The notes under the pieces are model-generated. The model was given only the letters and a program-made list of their open reading frames with translations. It had not been told where the DNA came from and did not search any database. Below are positions 54,041-62,638 of a stretch of 64,000 nucleotides of DNA, in pieces. This stretch comes from Candidatus Gastranaerophilales bacterium (lineage in GTDB: Bacteria; Cyanobacteriota; Vampirovibrionia; Gastranaerophilales; Gastranaerophilaceae). The stretch is taken from the NCBI GenBank assembly GCA_944324845.1, contig CALUXX010000003.1, forward strand, positions 121,022 through 185,021, in the 5' to 3' direction. Position numbers and translations under genes: made by a program. Each line of letters begins with the position of its first letter. Positions within the stretch are counted from its first letter, which is position 1.

Positions 54041-54706
54041 ATGTGTGACAAAAACCCGCAAAAAGTAAAAGCTCTTTTTAATGAAATTGCTCAATATTAT
54101 GATAAAACCAATAATTATATTTCATTTTTTACGCATTACATTATAAAATATCTTGCCCTGAAAGAATTAAACATCAAACCTCGTTCTATGATTCTTGATG
54201 TTTGCTGTGGGACAGGAGATTTCACCCAAATAATAAATAAATTCTATCCGAGAGTAAATATTATTGGAATAGATTTTTCACAAAACATGATAAAACTTGC
54301 AAAAATCAAAAATCCCAATGGTGTTTTTGCAGTTGCAGATTGTTTAAATTTACCTTTCAAAGAAAGAGAATTTAACTATGTAACAGCAAGTTTCGGTTTA
54401 CGAAATATTGAAAATAGAAAACAAGCAATCTCTGAAATTTATCGAGTTTTGGATTTTGGCGGTGAATTTTTGCATGTCGATTTTGGAGAACACAACAAAA
54501 TAAGTAAAATTTTTGACTTTATTGTTCCAATTATTGCAAAAATTTCAAAAATTAATATACAACATTATAAGTACCTAATCGATACTAAAAATGATTTTCC
54601 GCAACCTGACAAACTAATTGAAGAATTTTCAGAACTGGGCTTTAAATTCGTTAAAAGAAAAGATTATTTATTTGGTGCAATTTCTATTCAAATTATGGAA
54701 AAATAA
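54041..54706 (+). CDS. ubiE: UbiE/MenG-type quinone methyltransferase
   Basis: 221 aa. SAM-binding motif LDVCCGTGDFTQ, then IGIDFSQNMIKLAK, and the UbiE signature FGLRNIENRKQAISEIYRVL. The N-terminal FNEIAQYYDKTNNYIS also matches. It methylates demethylmenaquinone or a related quinone. The other quinone genes are not in the window, so the substrate is inferred. AAGGA precedes the ATG. It is divergent from the DUF4127 gene. Confidence 0.88.
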   Translation: MCDKNPQKVKALFNEIAQYYDKTNNYISFFTHYIIKYLALKELNIKPRSMILDVCCGTGDFTQIINKFYPRVNIIGIDFSQNMIKLAKIKNPNGVFAVADCLNLPFKEREFNYVTASFGLRNIENRKQAISEIYRVLDFGGEFLHVDFGEHNKISKIFDFIVPIIAKISKINIQHYKYLIDTKNDFPQPDKLIEEFSELGFKFVKRKDYLFGAISIQIMEK

Positions 54707-54707
54707 T

Positions 54708-55724
54708 TTAAAGCACTCTATATTTAAACCCACCTGATATATAATCTGTAATACCTTCAAAAGTTACCTGCAAAATATAATTAATTGCTTCTTGAGTATT
54801 ATATGCAATATGCGGAGTAATAATTACATTTGGTTTTTCAGATAGTTCTTTTACAATCTTGGAAGTTTCCGCACAAGATAGAGATGATTTTTCTTTTGTA
54901 CAAACATCTGAATTATTATCGCAACACGCTACAACATCAAGTGCTGCTCCACTTAATTTTCCTGAATTCAGAGCCTCTAATAAGGCATTATTATTAACAA
55001 GCTCACCTCTTGCTACGTTGACAAAATATGTGCCATCCTTCATCAAATCAAATTGTTCTTTTGAAAACATCTGATAATTTTCATCTGTATATGAAGAATG
55101 TACAGTAATAATATCAGAAACTTTTAGCAAATTTTCAAGCTCAACATATCTTGCAATATTATTGTGTATTAATTCATTATTTTGATTTTTGTCGTATGCC
55201 ACAACACTCATCCCAAAACATTTTGCATATCTTGCAACTGATGAACCTATTGCACCTGTACCTACTACTCCCAATATCATATTATTCAAGTCATGTCCCG
55301 TAAGTTCCGCCAATGAATAAACTTCATTTGACGGAATTTTTAATGCCGGAACAATATTTCTCACTAACATTAAAATTAACCCAATCGTAAATTGTGCAAC
55401 AGCTGTATTTCCATAAGCATCTACATTCAAAACTGCAATATTTCTGTTTGCACATGTATTTAAACAAATATGATTATAACCGGTTGAACGGGTTGAAATC
55501 ACACGTAAATTTTTGAATTTGGAAATAACTTCCTCACTAATGTCAGAAGTTATAAATACACTTATAATAGTGGCATCTTCTAAATCTTCTTGGGAAAGAT
55601 TATTAACCGTATCAATATTTAAGCTTTCTTTAAAAAATTTAATTTCATAATTATCAAACTTATGTTCTGAAAAAAACTTTTCCTCAGACTTTCTATAATC
55701 AAAAAATAGCAATTTACAAGTCAT
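54708..55724 (-). CDS. D-2-hydroxyacid dehydrogenase, D-lactate dehydrogenase-like
   Basis: 338 aa. NAD-binding GVVGTGAIGSSVARYAK, the signature VNVARGELVNNNALLEAL with catalytic Arg, and the catalytic His in NVIITPHIAYNT. The catalytic domain start (TCKLLFFDYRKSEEKFF) resembles fermentative D-lactate dehydrogenases such as LdhA. An insertion rich in Cys, Ser and Asn near residue 270 (DVVACCDNNSDVCTKEKSS) is unusual. AAGGAG precedes the ATG. It fits a fermentative lifestyle. It is convergent with ubiE, 1 bp apart. Confidence 0.88.
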   Translation of the reverse strand: MTCKLLFFDYRKSEEKFFSEHKFDNYEIKFFKESLNIDTVNNLSQEDLEDATIISVFITSDISEEVISKFKNLRVISTRSTGYNHICLNTCANRNIAVLNVDAYGNTAVAQFTIGLILMLVRNIVPALKIPSNEVYSLAELTGHDLNNMILGVVGTGAIGSSVARYAKCFGMSVVAYDKNQNNELIHNNIARYVELENLLKVSDIITVHSSYTDENYQMFSKEQFDLMKDGTYFVNVARGELVNNNALLEALNSGKLSGAALDVVACCDNNSDVCTKEKSSLSCAETSKIVKELSEKPNVIITPHIAYNTQEAINYILQVTFEGITDYISGGFKYRVL

Positions 55725-55870
55725 AAAATTCTCCTTCGAAATAAAAATATATTTTAATTAAGAAAAAAACTATTGCCGTTTTGTTTAATATTTTTCATCA
55801 CAAAAATTAGCAACCAGACTAATGAAATAAAAAAATAAATCAACTATCCTTATAAAGAAAGGAGCCCAAA

Positions 55871-56347
55871 ATGAAAAATGACCTTATTGTAAGAGAACCA
55901 GAATTATATTTTGATAGTATTCACCAAGAACTTGATAACTTTCTTAGAGATACATTTTTTACTCATTCATTCGGACATCCGCTAAACGTAATTAAAAATG
56001 CAATACTAAGACCGGCAATAGAAGTTGTACAGTGTGATAAAAATTATAAAGTAAAAGTTCAACTTCCTGGAGTAAAGAAAGAAGAAATAGAAATTGAATT
56101 AGATAATGATTTTATGACAATAACAGCAGAAACAAAAGAAGAAAAACGCGAAGAAGAAAAACATATGCGCTATCACACTTCAGAATTCAGATACGGTAAA
56201 TATCAACGAACAATATCTTTTGATCAACCAATAAAAACCGATGACGCAACTGCTGAATATAAAGATGGTGTAGTAACAATAACAATACCAAAACAAAATA
56301 TAGAAACCAAAGCACCAAAGAAATTAAAAATAACCGAATCGAAATAG
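55871..56347 (+). CDS. Small heat shock protein Hsp20
   Basis: 158 aa. The alpha-crystallin domain at about 45-150 begins AIEVVQCDKNYKVKVQLPGV. It has the conserved FRYGKYQRTISF and the YKDGVVTITIPK end (AxxxxGVLxxxxPK type). It holds unfolding proteins in the cytosol. AAAGGAG precedes the ATG. A small inverted repeat ATTAG-N8-CTAAT lies upstream (55806-55823), but no CIRCE element is present. The structured RNA begins right after its stop. Confidence 0.95.
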   Translation: MKNDLIVREPELYFDSIHQELDNFLRDTFFTHSFGHPLNVIKNAILRPAIEVVQCDKNYKVKVQLPGVKKEEIEIELDNDFMTITAETKEEKREEEKHMRYHTSEFRYGKYQRTISFDQPIKTDDATAEYKDGVVTITIPKQNIETKAPKKLKITESK

Positions 56348-56350
56348 CAT

Positions 56351-56507
56351 CCCTTCTATCGGGTTCTCCACTGATTAAAGTGGCATGTTACTGAGCGATA
56401 TGGATGCACAAAAGCGACAGAAACCGGTTAACATGCACCGGCTAGAAAGCAAAATATCTGTCGTTTTAGGCGGCAGGCTCTATGTAGAGCCTGCCGCTTC
56501 ATATTTT
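56351..56507 (+). ncRNA. Candidate structured RNA with pseudoknot and terminator
   Basis: About 157 nt without coding potential. Hairpin 1 is CCACT (56368-56372) with AGTGG (56379-56383). Hairpin 2 is CCGGT (56424-56428) with ACCGG (56437-56441), whose 8-nt loop TAACATGC (56429-56436) is the exact complement of GCATGTTA at 56383-56390. An outer stem of 11 bp (56411-56421 with 56457-56467, one G-T) encloses hairpin 2. A strong terminator follows. No known riboswitch or RNA family was recognised. It could be an independent RNA or the 3' part of the hsp20 messenger. It is not the leader of the next gene, whose promoter lies after the terminator. Confidence 0.6.
56470..56507 (+). terminator. Terminator of the structured RNA
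   Basis: A perfect 13-bp stem GCGGCAGGCTCTA (56470-56482) with its complement at 56485-56497, with a 2-nt centre, followed by TTCATATTTT. Confidence 0.88.
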
Positions 56508-56517
56508 AACATACTTC

Positions 56518-56553
56518 TTGACTATATTAGAATATTGTAATATTCTAATATAG
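56518..56553 (+). promoter_or_regulatory. Promoter with 15-2-15 palindromic operator of the sulfur reductase gene
   Basis: A perfect inverted repeat, CTATATTAGAATATT (56522-56536) and AATATTCTAATATAG (56539-56553), separated by GT. It overlaps a -35 TTGACT (56518-56523) and a -10 candidate TATTCT (56541-56546) with 17-nt spacing, so a bound dimer would block RNA polymerase. The central 12-2-12 form is the pattern of ArsR/SmtB repressor sites. Confidence 0.7.
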
Positions 56554-56570
56554 ATAGAAAGCGAGGATTT

Positions 56571-58943
56571 ATGAAAACAGTAATAATAGGTGGCGGTGCT
56601 GCAGGTGCAAGTTGTGCGGCAAGATTAAGAAGACTGGATGAATCAGCAGAAATTTTGATTTTAGAAAAAACTGATGAAATTTCTATTGCAAACTGCGGAT
56701 TACCATATTACGTTTCAGGCGTAATAAGCAATAGAGAAAATATCCTCGTATCAACACCTGAAAAATTTAAAAATTGGTTTAACATAGATGTAAAATTAAA
56801 TTCCGAAGTTGTCAAAATAAATAGAAATGATAAAAATATTCAACTTGCCAATGGCGAAATTATATCTTACGACAAATTAGTTATAGCACAAGGAGCAAGC
56901 CCGATTATTCCAAACTTTAACGGAATGGACAGAAATAATGTTTTTGGTGTAAGAACACTAAATGATGCAGATAAAATAAAAGAATTTATAAAAAATAATA
57001 ATACTAAAAATGCCGTTGTAATAGGCGGAGGGTTTATTGGAATTGAAATGGCAGAAAATTTAGCTCACTTGGGTTTAAATACAACATTAGTAGAACTAAG
57101 TGATCAAATTTTAGCACCTGTTGATAAAGAAGTTGCACAATTTGCTCAAAACACAATGACTGAAAACGGTGTTAATTTAATTTTATCAGATGGAGTAAAA
57201 GAATTTAATCAAAATAAAATTGTATTAAATTCAAACAAAGAAATTGAATTTGATATTGTCATAATGGCAATAGGTGTAAGACCTGAAATCAAATTAGCAC
57301 AAGATGCCGGATTAGAAACAAATCGTGGAATTATTGTTAATGATAATATGCAAACAAGTGATGAAAATATTTATGCAGCAGGTGATAGTGTAGAAGTAAA
57401 AGACTTTGTAAGCGATACAAATACCCTAATTCCTCTTGCAGGACCTGCCAATAGACAAGGCAGAATTATTGCTGATAATATTTGTGGATTTAATTCAACT
57501 TACCAGAAATCACAAGGAACATCCGTTATAAAAGTTTTTGATTTAACCGTTGCAAGTGTTGGCAATAATGAAAAACAACTTAAACAAAAAAATATTTCTT
57601 ACTGGAAAACATACACCTTCTCGCGTTCACATGCCGGATATTATCCTGATTCAAGTTTAGTATTATTCAAACTATTATTTAACGAACAAGGAAAAATTCT
57701 TGGTGCTCAAGGCGTTGGAGAAGACGGTATTGAAAAAAGAATTGATGTAATAAGTTCAATTATGAGATTAAACGGAACAGTTCAAGATTTGCTAAATAGT
57801 GAATTGTGCTATGCCCCTCCATATTCTTCAGCTAAAGATCCTGTGAATATTTTAGGTATGGTGTCTGATAATATACTCAAAGGGCTAGTAAAACCTGCAT
57901 ATTTTGAAGACTTAAACTCTTCATACCTGATTGATGTTAGACCTGAGATATCATACAAAACGAATACAATTCCTAACGCAATAAATCTCCCAATAAATGA
58001 AATAAGAAACCGAATTGATGAAATTCCAAAAGATAAAAAAGTAATTCTATTCTGTAACACAGGCTACACAAGCTATTGTGCCTCAAGAATTTTAATCCAA
58101 AAAGGATTTAACAATGTATATTCACTTATGGGCGGATTAGAATTTTATAAAGAATTAACAAAACAAAATAAAATCCCAGTTTTAAATAAAGCAAAAGTTA
58201 CACAAGAAATTCAATATAGCAATTCTGATATAACAAAAATTGATGCCAGCGGAATGCAATGCCCCGGACCAATAATGAAGGTATCAAAAGCAATAGAAAA
58301 TGCTCAAGATGGTGAAATTTTTGAAGTCGTATCAACAGATAAAGGTTTCAAATCTGATATTAGCGCTTGGTGCGAAAATACAGGAAATAATTTGATAGAT
58401 TTAAAAGTAGAAAATAAAAAAATCTATGCAACAATTCAAAAAGGTCAACCATTAAAGAACATACCCGCCAAAACAGAAAACGGACAAACTATTGTAGTAT
58501 TTTCAAATGATTTAGACAAAGTTCTTGCCTCATTCATAATAGCCAATGGAGCAAAAGCAAGCGGAAAAGATGTGACAATGTTTTTCACATTTTGGGGCTT
58601 GAATGTTTTGAGGAAATCAAACGCTAATGTAAAAAAAGGCTTAATTGATACAATGTTTGGAATGATGATGCCAAAAGGCGCAGACAAATTAACCTTATCA
58701 AAAATGCACATGGGCGGAATTGGCTCTGCGATGATGAAATGGGTAATGAAAAACAAAAACATTTCAACACTATCAGAACTAATTAAACAAGCACAAGAAA
58801 GTGGAATAAAATTTATTGCCTGCAATATGTCAATGGATGTTATGGGAATAAAAGAAGAAGAATTGATTGACGGTGTAGAAATTGGCGGAGTTGCAAAATA
58901 TATCGCCGAAAGCAGTCATTCTAATTCTAATTTATTCATATAA
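56571..58943 (+). CDS. Four-domain FAD disulfide reductase - rhodanese - TusA - DsrE fusion (CoA-disulfide reductase-like)
   Basis: 790 aa. Domain 1 (1-440): FAD-binding VIIGGGAAGASCAARLRR, with active-site cysteine ANCGLPYYVSG of the CoA-disulfide/NADH oxidase group, and NAD-binding VIGGGFIGIEMAENLA. Domain 2 (about 445-540): rhodanese with catalytic cysteine FCNTGYTSYCAS. Domain 3 (about 555-630): TusA/SirA with MQCPGPIMK. Domain 4 (640-790): DsrE-like, with FFTFWGLNVL and CNMSMDVMG. Together they suggest handling of persulfide or polysulfide sulfur through a relay of cysteines. The gene is under a palindromic operator and has a GCGAGG binding site. It is a single-gene unit. Confidence 0.92.
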   Translation: MKTVIIGGGAAGASCAARLRRLDESAEILILEKTDEISIANCGLPYYVSGVISNRENILVSTPEKFKNWFNIDVKLNSEVVKINRNDKNIQLANGEIISYDKLVIAQGASPIIPNFNGMDRNNVFGVRTLNDADKIKEFIKNNNTKNAVVIGGGFIGIEMAENLAHLGLNTTLVELSDQILAPVDKEVAQFAQNTMTENGVNLILSDGVKEFNQNKIVLNSNKEIEFDIVIMAIGVRPEIKLAQDAGLETNRGIIVNDNMQTSDENIYAAGDSVEVKDFVSDTNTLIPLAGPANRQGRIIADNICGFNSTYQKSQGTSVIKVFDLTVASVGNNEKQLKQKNISYWKTYTFSRSHAGYYPDSSLVLFKLLFNEQGKILGAQGVGEDGIEKRIDVISSIMRLNGTVQDLLNSELCYAPPYSSAKDPVNILGMVSDNILKGLVKPAYFEDLNSSYLIDVRPEISYKTNTIPNAINLPINEIRNRIDEIPKDKKVILFCNTGYTSYCASRILIQKGFNNVYSLMGGLEFYKELTKQNKIPVLNKAKVTQEIQYSNSDITKIDASGMQCPGPIMKVSKAIENAQDGEIFEVVSTDKGFKSDISAWCENTGNNLIDLKVENKKIYATIQKGQPLKNIPAKTENGQTIVVFSNDLDKVLASFIIANGAKASGKDVTMFFTFWGLNVLRKSNANVKKGLIDTMFGMMMPKGADKLTLSKMHMGGIGSAMMKWVMKNKNISTLSELIKQAQESGIKFIACNMSMDVMGIKEEELIDGVEIGGVAKYIAESSHSNSNLFI

Positions 58944-59079
58944 AATTAACTTTTGAAATTGCTTTTTCCAACGCACTTATATAATTGTTAAATTTTGGTT
59001 AAAAAAACAGGTTTTTATGCAAAAAAGAACAATAATATAAGTGTAGTTGATAAGCAAGAAATTGAAAGGAGTGTAAATT

Positions 59080-59535
59080 ATGAGATTTTTAGTTAAAAAA
59101 GCACCGGACAATTTTATCAAAACAGTTAATGACGAAATTAGTTCAATTTTGAACAGACATTTTGACAATTTTTATCCGGAATACGGGTATGAAGAAGATA
59201 TAGAAAAATTATCAATGCCTGTCGAGGTAACAGAAAAAGAGAAAGAATATGACATCCGAGCAGAATTACCCGGAGTAAAAAAAGAAGATTTAGACATTGA
59301 TATTGATAAAAATTATCTTACAATAAGAGCTAAAAAAGAAGAAGAAATTTGCGAAGACAAAAAAGCTTACAAAAAATCAGAATTCAGATACGGTGAATTC
59401 TCAAGATCAGTTTATCTTCCACAAGATATTGATATGGAAAAAATTGATGCAAAATTGGAACATGGTGTATTAAAAATTACACTTCCAAAACTTGATGTAA
59501 GCAAAGACTCTGTTAAGAAAATAACAGTAAAATAA
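59080..59535 (+). CDS. Small heat shock protein Hsp20, second copy
   Basis: 151 aa. The alpha-crystallin domain at about 45-150 has RAELPGVKKEDLDIDIDKN, FRYGEFSRSVYLP, and the HGVLKITLPK end. It is clearly related to the 55871 protein but differs in the N-terminal arm (FLVKKAPDNFIKTVNDEIS). AAAGGAGTG lies before the ATG, and a terminator follows. The two Hsp20 genes flank the sulfur reductase gene, which suggests a shared stress theme. Confidence 0.95.
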   Translation: MRFLVKKAPDNFIKTVNDEISSILNRHFDNFYPEYGYEEDIEKLSMPVEVTEKEKEYDIRAELPGVKKEDLDIDIDKNYLTIRAKKEEEICEDKKAYKKSEFRYGEFSRSVYLPQDIDMEKIDAKLEHGVLKITLPKLDVSKDSVKKITVK

Positions 59536-59562
59536 TCCTAATCATATATTACATATTATGCG

Positions 59563-59592
59563 AGGGAAGGAATTAATTTCCTTCCCTTTTTG
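59563..59592 (+). terminator. Terminator after the second Hsp20
   Basis: AGGGAAGGAA (59563-59572) pairs with TTCCTTCCCT (59578-59587), then TTTTTG. Confidence 0.85.
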
Positions 59593-59692
59593 TATATAAA
59601 CTTCCAAAACACAATTTATAATTTTGTTACATAATGATTTTTTTATAAAACCCCTGTATAATGAGTAATATTTTACAAAGATAAGAGGTAAT

Positions 59693-61006
59693 ATGATTCT
59701 ATTAAATTTAATTATAATTGTGCTTTTACTATTAGCAAACGGATTTTTTGTAGCATCAGAATTTGCGTTGGTAAGTGTGAGGCAAACAAGAATATGCCAA
59801 TTAGCAAACGAGGGTAATAAAACAGCTCAAATGACGGTCGGAGCGATAAAAGAACTTGATAAATATATTGCAGCAACACAACTTGGTATAACAATCGCAA
59901 GTATTGGATTAGGTTGGGTTGGTGAAGCAACTTTAGCAAGAATAATTAAACCTTTATTTGATTTTTTACCGCACGTTTCTGAAACAATCGCAACTCATAC
60001 ACTTGCTGTTGCAATATCATTTGTTCTAATTACATTTATGCACGTTGTTTTTGGGGAATTGATGCCAAAATCTATCGCACTTCAATATCCTGAAAAAACA
60101 ACACTTGCAGTCACAAGACCACTTGTCTTTACCGCAAAATTATTCACTCCATTTATATTTTTACTAAACGGGTTTGGAAATTTTGCACTGAAATTATTTG
60201 GAATTCCTCCTGCGCATTCAACCCATGGAGTTCATACCGAAGAAGAAATTGATATGATTATTGATGCCAGCTACAAAGGCGGAGTTTTGAATGAAACTGA
60301 AAATTTCATTCTTAAAAACACTTTAAAATTTACTGATTTAAATGCAAAACAAATTATGGTTCCTCGTTGCAATGTTGTAACAATACCAATCGATATTGAA
60401 CCTGATAAATTTGATGAAATATTAGAAGAAAACCAATACTCAAGATATCCTGTTTACAGTGACAATTTTGACAATATAATCGGAATCCTTCACATAAAAG
60501 ATTTATACCCTTACCATAAGAAAAATAAGCCTATAAAACTTGAAAAAGTAATCAGAAAACCTTTACTAATTCCGGAAACAATGACAATGGATATCTTATT
60601 AAAAAACTTTAAAGAAAATAGAACAGAAATTGCCGTTGTAATGGATGAATTTGGCGGAATGTCAGGAATAATCTCATTAGAAGACGTATTAGAAGAAATC
60701 TTGGGAGATGTTCAAGATGAATTTGACGATGAAGAAGTTCAAGATATAAAAAAAGTAGGTGAAAACAAATATATAGTTAACGGATTATATAGAATAGATG
60801 AGTTCTTTGAATATTTTGGAATAAATCAAAAAGAAGAAGAAATTGAAACCGTTGGCGGATTGGTGCCGAAAATTCTTGGAAGATTAGCAAAACCAAATGA
60901 TGAAATTGAATTTGAAGGACTAAAAATGAAGGTCGTAAAAATGGACGACCTTCGTATCGAAAAAATCTTAGTAACTCAGATTGTTAAAACTAAAGAACAA
61001 ATCTAA
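59693..61006 (+). CDS. CNNM/HlyC-CorC family membrane protein
   Basis: 437 aa. The N-terminal DUF21 domain has four membrane helices (NLIIIVLLLLANGFFVASE start, QLGITIASIGLGWVGE, FVLITFMHVVFGELMPKS). A CBS pair at about 205-330 follows (QIMVPRCNVVTIPID, and VVMDEFGGMSGIISLEDVLEE), and then the CorC_HlyC domain at about 350-430. The family is linked to magnesium or cobalt export. AGAGG lies before the ATG. A diverged copy of its C-terminal 137 residues lies at 63312-63736. Confidence 0.92.
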   Translation: MILLNLIIIVLLLLANGFFVASEFALVSVRQTRICQLANEGNKTAQMTVGAIKELDKYIAATQLGITIASIGLGWVGEATLARIIKPLFDFLPHVSETIATHTLAVAISFVLITFMHVVFGELMPKSIALQYPEKTTLAVTRPLVFTAKLFTPFIFLLNGFGNFALKLFGIPPAHSTHGVHTEEEIDMIIDASYKGGVLNETENFILKNTLKFTDLNAKQIMVPRCNVVTIPIDIEPDKFDEILEENQYSRYPVYSDNFDNIIGILHIKDLYPYHKKNKPIKLEKVIRKPLLIPETMTMDILLKNFKENRTEIAVVMDEFGGMSGIISLEDVLEEILGDVQDEFDDEEVQDIKKVGENKYIVNGLYRIDEFFEYFGINQKEEEIETVGGLVPKILGRLAKPNDEIEFEGLKMKVVKMDDLRIEKILVTQIVKTKEQI

Positions 61007-61010
61007 AAAA

Positions 61011-61289
61011 TTATTTAACAACTTCAGTAACCGGAATTTTGTTATGACGATATTTCCAATATAGCGCCATATCAATCAGTAGAAATGCTGTGTTTAGCAA
61101 ATACAGCCAAAATACCCAATCCATACTATTTAAAATCTTATGAGTTATACCAAAGATATAACCTAACAAAATTAACATAGAAAAATGAATACTTTTACCG
61201 CTTACACATTTGCAACGGTATGTCTTCAAAGCTGCAATCGGCCAACTTATTCCAAAACAAACCATCATTCCGGCTTCAAATACACTCAT
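61011..61289 (-). CDS. Small PQ-loop/SemiSWEET-like membrane protein
   Basis: 92 aa with three hydrophobic helices. The segment ISWPIAALKTYRCKCVSGKS, followed by FSMLILLGYIFGITHKI, resembles the PQ-loop unit, with P at the first helix and a KS-x-S-type loop. Such three-helix proteins act as dimers for sugar or amino-acid transport. Assignment by pattern only. The start overlaps the stop of the 216-aa gene by 4 nt (ATGA), so it is the last gene of a three-gene operon. Confidence 0.6.
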   Translation of the reverse strand: MSVFEAGMMVCFGISWPIAALKTYRCKCVSGKSIHFSMLILLGYIFGITHKILNSMDWVFWLYLLNTAFLLIDMALYWKYRHNKIPVTEVVK

Positions 61290-61936
61290 GCCACTTCCTC
61301 CAATTTCTTAACTTTAGCACTATTATCGCTTTCATTACATTTTGCATTTTGTTTAAAACCAAGACAACTCATAATCGGATGCAATATATGATTACTTAGT
61401 TCTGAAGCAATCCATGCCAAGCCTATTACGGTTCCAACTAAATTACTCAATTCAATAACACCTTTCGGAAATGGGAATTTAGGTGGCTTTTCATCATTTA
61501 ATAAATGTTCCTTCAAAGTTAATTTATCATCTTCATTTGCTTTTAATGTATCAGAAATCTTTGCTAACAACTTATGACCTTTACGTTCATGAAGTTCCAT
61601 TTTGGTAAGTTTTTCATAGTTTAAAAATTCTTTTGCATCACGAAATGCAGGAAAATCTTTATCTCCTTTCATAAATTTTTGAGCATATTTAAACCCATAT
61701 TTTTGAAATATAAAAGGAATCATTGTTAAATATATTGCAACACATAATGTTTGATACAAACCTTCTTTTGTTGCTGCATATTTTCTTGTATCGAGATCGA
61801 CTTTTTTATCTAACATAATTGCAGCAGGTCTGCCTGTTGCTTTGAAAAATGATTCTGTTGTAACTGTATATTTTGTGTTATTAGCAAAATTTACAAATTG
61901 CGGATTTAGAAGGATATTTGCTACTTTATCAAGCAT
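61286..61936 (-). CDS. Hypothetical membrane protein with DKK-EGL motif, 216 aa
   Basis: Not recognised. AIMLDKKVDLDTRKYAATKE followed by GLYQTLCVAIYL near residue 40 corresponds to a segment in the 181-aa neighbour, so the two are paralogues. Hydrophobic helices lie at about 58-80 and 162-185. A charged middle (about 85-150) separates them. The ATG overlaps the stop of the upstream gene by one base (TAATG), so it is coupled. Confidence 0.7.
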   Translation of the reverse strand: MLDKVANILLNPQFVNFANNTKYTVTTESFFKATGRPAAIMLDKKVDLDTRKYAATKEGLYQTLCVAIYLTMIPFIFQKYGFKYAQKFMKGDKDFPAFRDAKEFLNYEKLTKMELHERKGHKLLAKISDTLKANEDDKLTLKEHLLNDEKPPKFPFPKGVIELSNLVGTVIGLAWIASELSNHILHPIMSCLGFKQNAKCNESDNSAKVKKLEEVA

Positions 61937-62481
61937 TACACACCTCCTATTTTCATGCCGGAATTATAAAAATTGTTTATATGATAAACATTCATTCTGT
62001 TATAATTTCCGAAATTTACAGATTTTACAGGTTGAACACTGTTCCCCACATCAGAAATAGGATTTTTAGGTTGTTTGTCTTTCTTGTTACCATTAAAGAA
62101 GTTCAATAACGGCTTTGTTGCCATATTACAAATCCCGGGAATAATAAATAACGCAGTTAAACTTACCGTAATCAAGGATAAAGTTGATTGCATTTTGGGC
62201 AAATCTTTTAAATGATTTGTTTTTTTTGCCAATGAAGTCGCAAGTTTTTCCACCACCGCATTTGTAGCTAAATATGAAACAAATGCAACCGCACCAGTCA
62301 AACCTTCTCTAAACGCTGTATATACCCTTGATTCTCTATCTTGCTTTTTATCCATCATAGTAAATGTCGGACGCAAGACACCCTTAGATGCCGCTATCGT
62401 TAAAGCGCCATATAAAGCCTTGTTATTACTGCCAAGATACATACATAAATCTTTAAATTTCTTTTGTAACGGGGTAAGCAT
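61936..62481 (-). CDS. Hypothetical membrane protein with DKK-EGL motif, 181 aa
   Basis: Not recognised. FTMMDKKQDRESRVYTAFRE followed by GLTGAVAFVSYL near residue 40 matches the neighbouring 216-aa protein. Hydrophobic helices lie at about 56-75 and 100-122. The C-terminal 50 residues are Asn-rich and polar (NNFYNSGMKIGGV end). GGAG lies before the ATG. It is the first gene of the three-gene operon with the 216-aa and PQ-loop-like proteins. Confidence 0.7.
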   Translation of the reverse strand: MLTPLQKKFKDLCMYLGSNNKALYGALTIAASKGVLRPTFTMMDKKQDRESRVYTAFREGLTGAVAFVSYLATNAVVEKLATSLAKKTNHLKDLPKMQSTLSLITVSLTALFIIPGICNMATKPLLNFFNGNKKDKQPKNPISDVGNSVQPVKSVNFGNYNRMNVYHINNFYNSGMKIGGV

Positions 62482-62638
62482 ATCTCTATATCTCCGACTT
62501 TATTCTAAACCGTAAAACACATTTGTAAAATTCTTTATATAACAACCGTAATATTACTTAATATTCGGCAGTAAATTAAAATTTAGAGTAAAATATTACA
62601 ACAGAATACAGGAAAATGAAAAAGAAAGGAATATTTTT

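Noticed and set aside
55725..55870. CIRCE or other heat-shock operator before hsp20
   Set aside because: Only a 5-8-5 inverted repeat was found. The CIRCE sequence is absent.
56351..56507. Interpretation of the structured RNA as a riboswitch for the 56571 gene
   Set aside because: A promoter with operator lies between its terminator and the gene, so the RNA cannot be in that gene's leader, although readthrough from hsp20 is not excluded.
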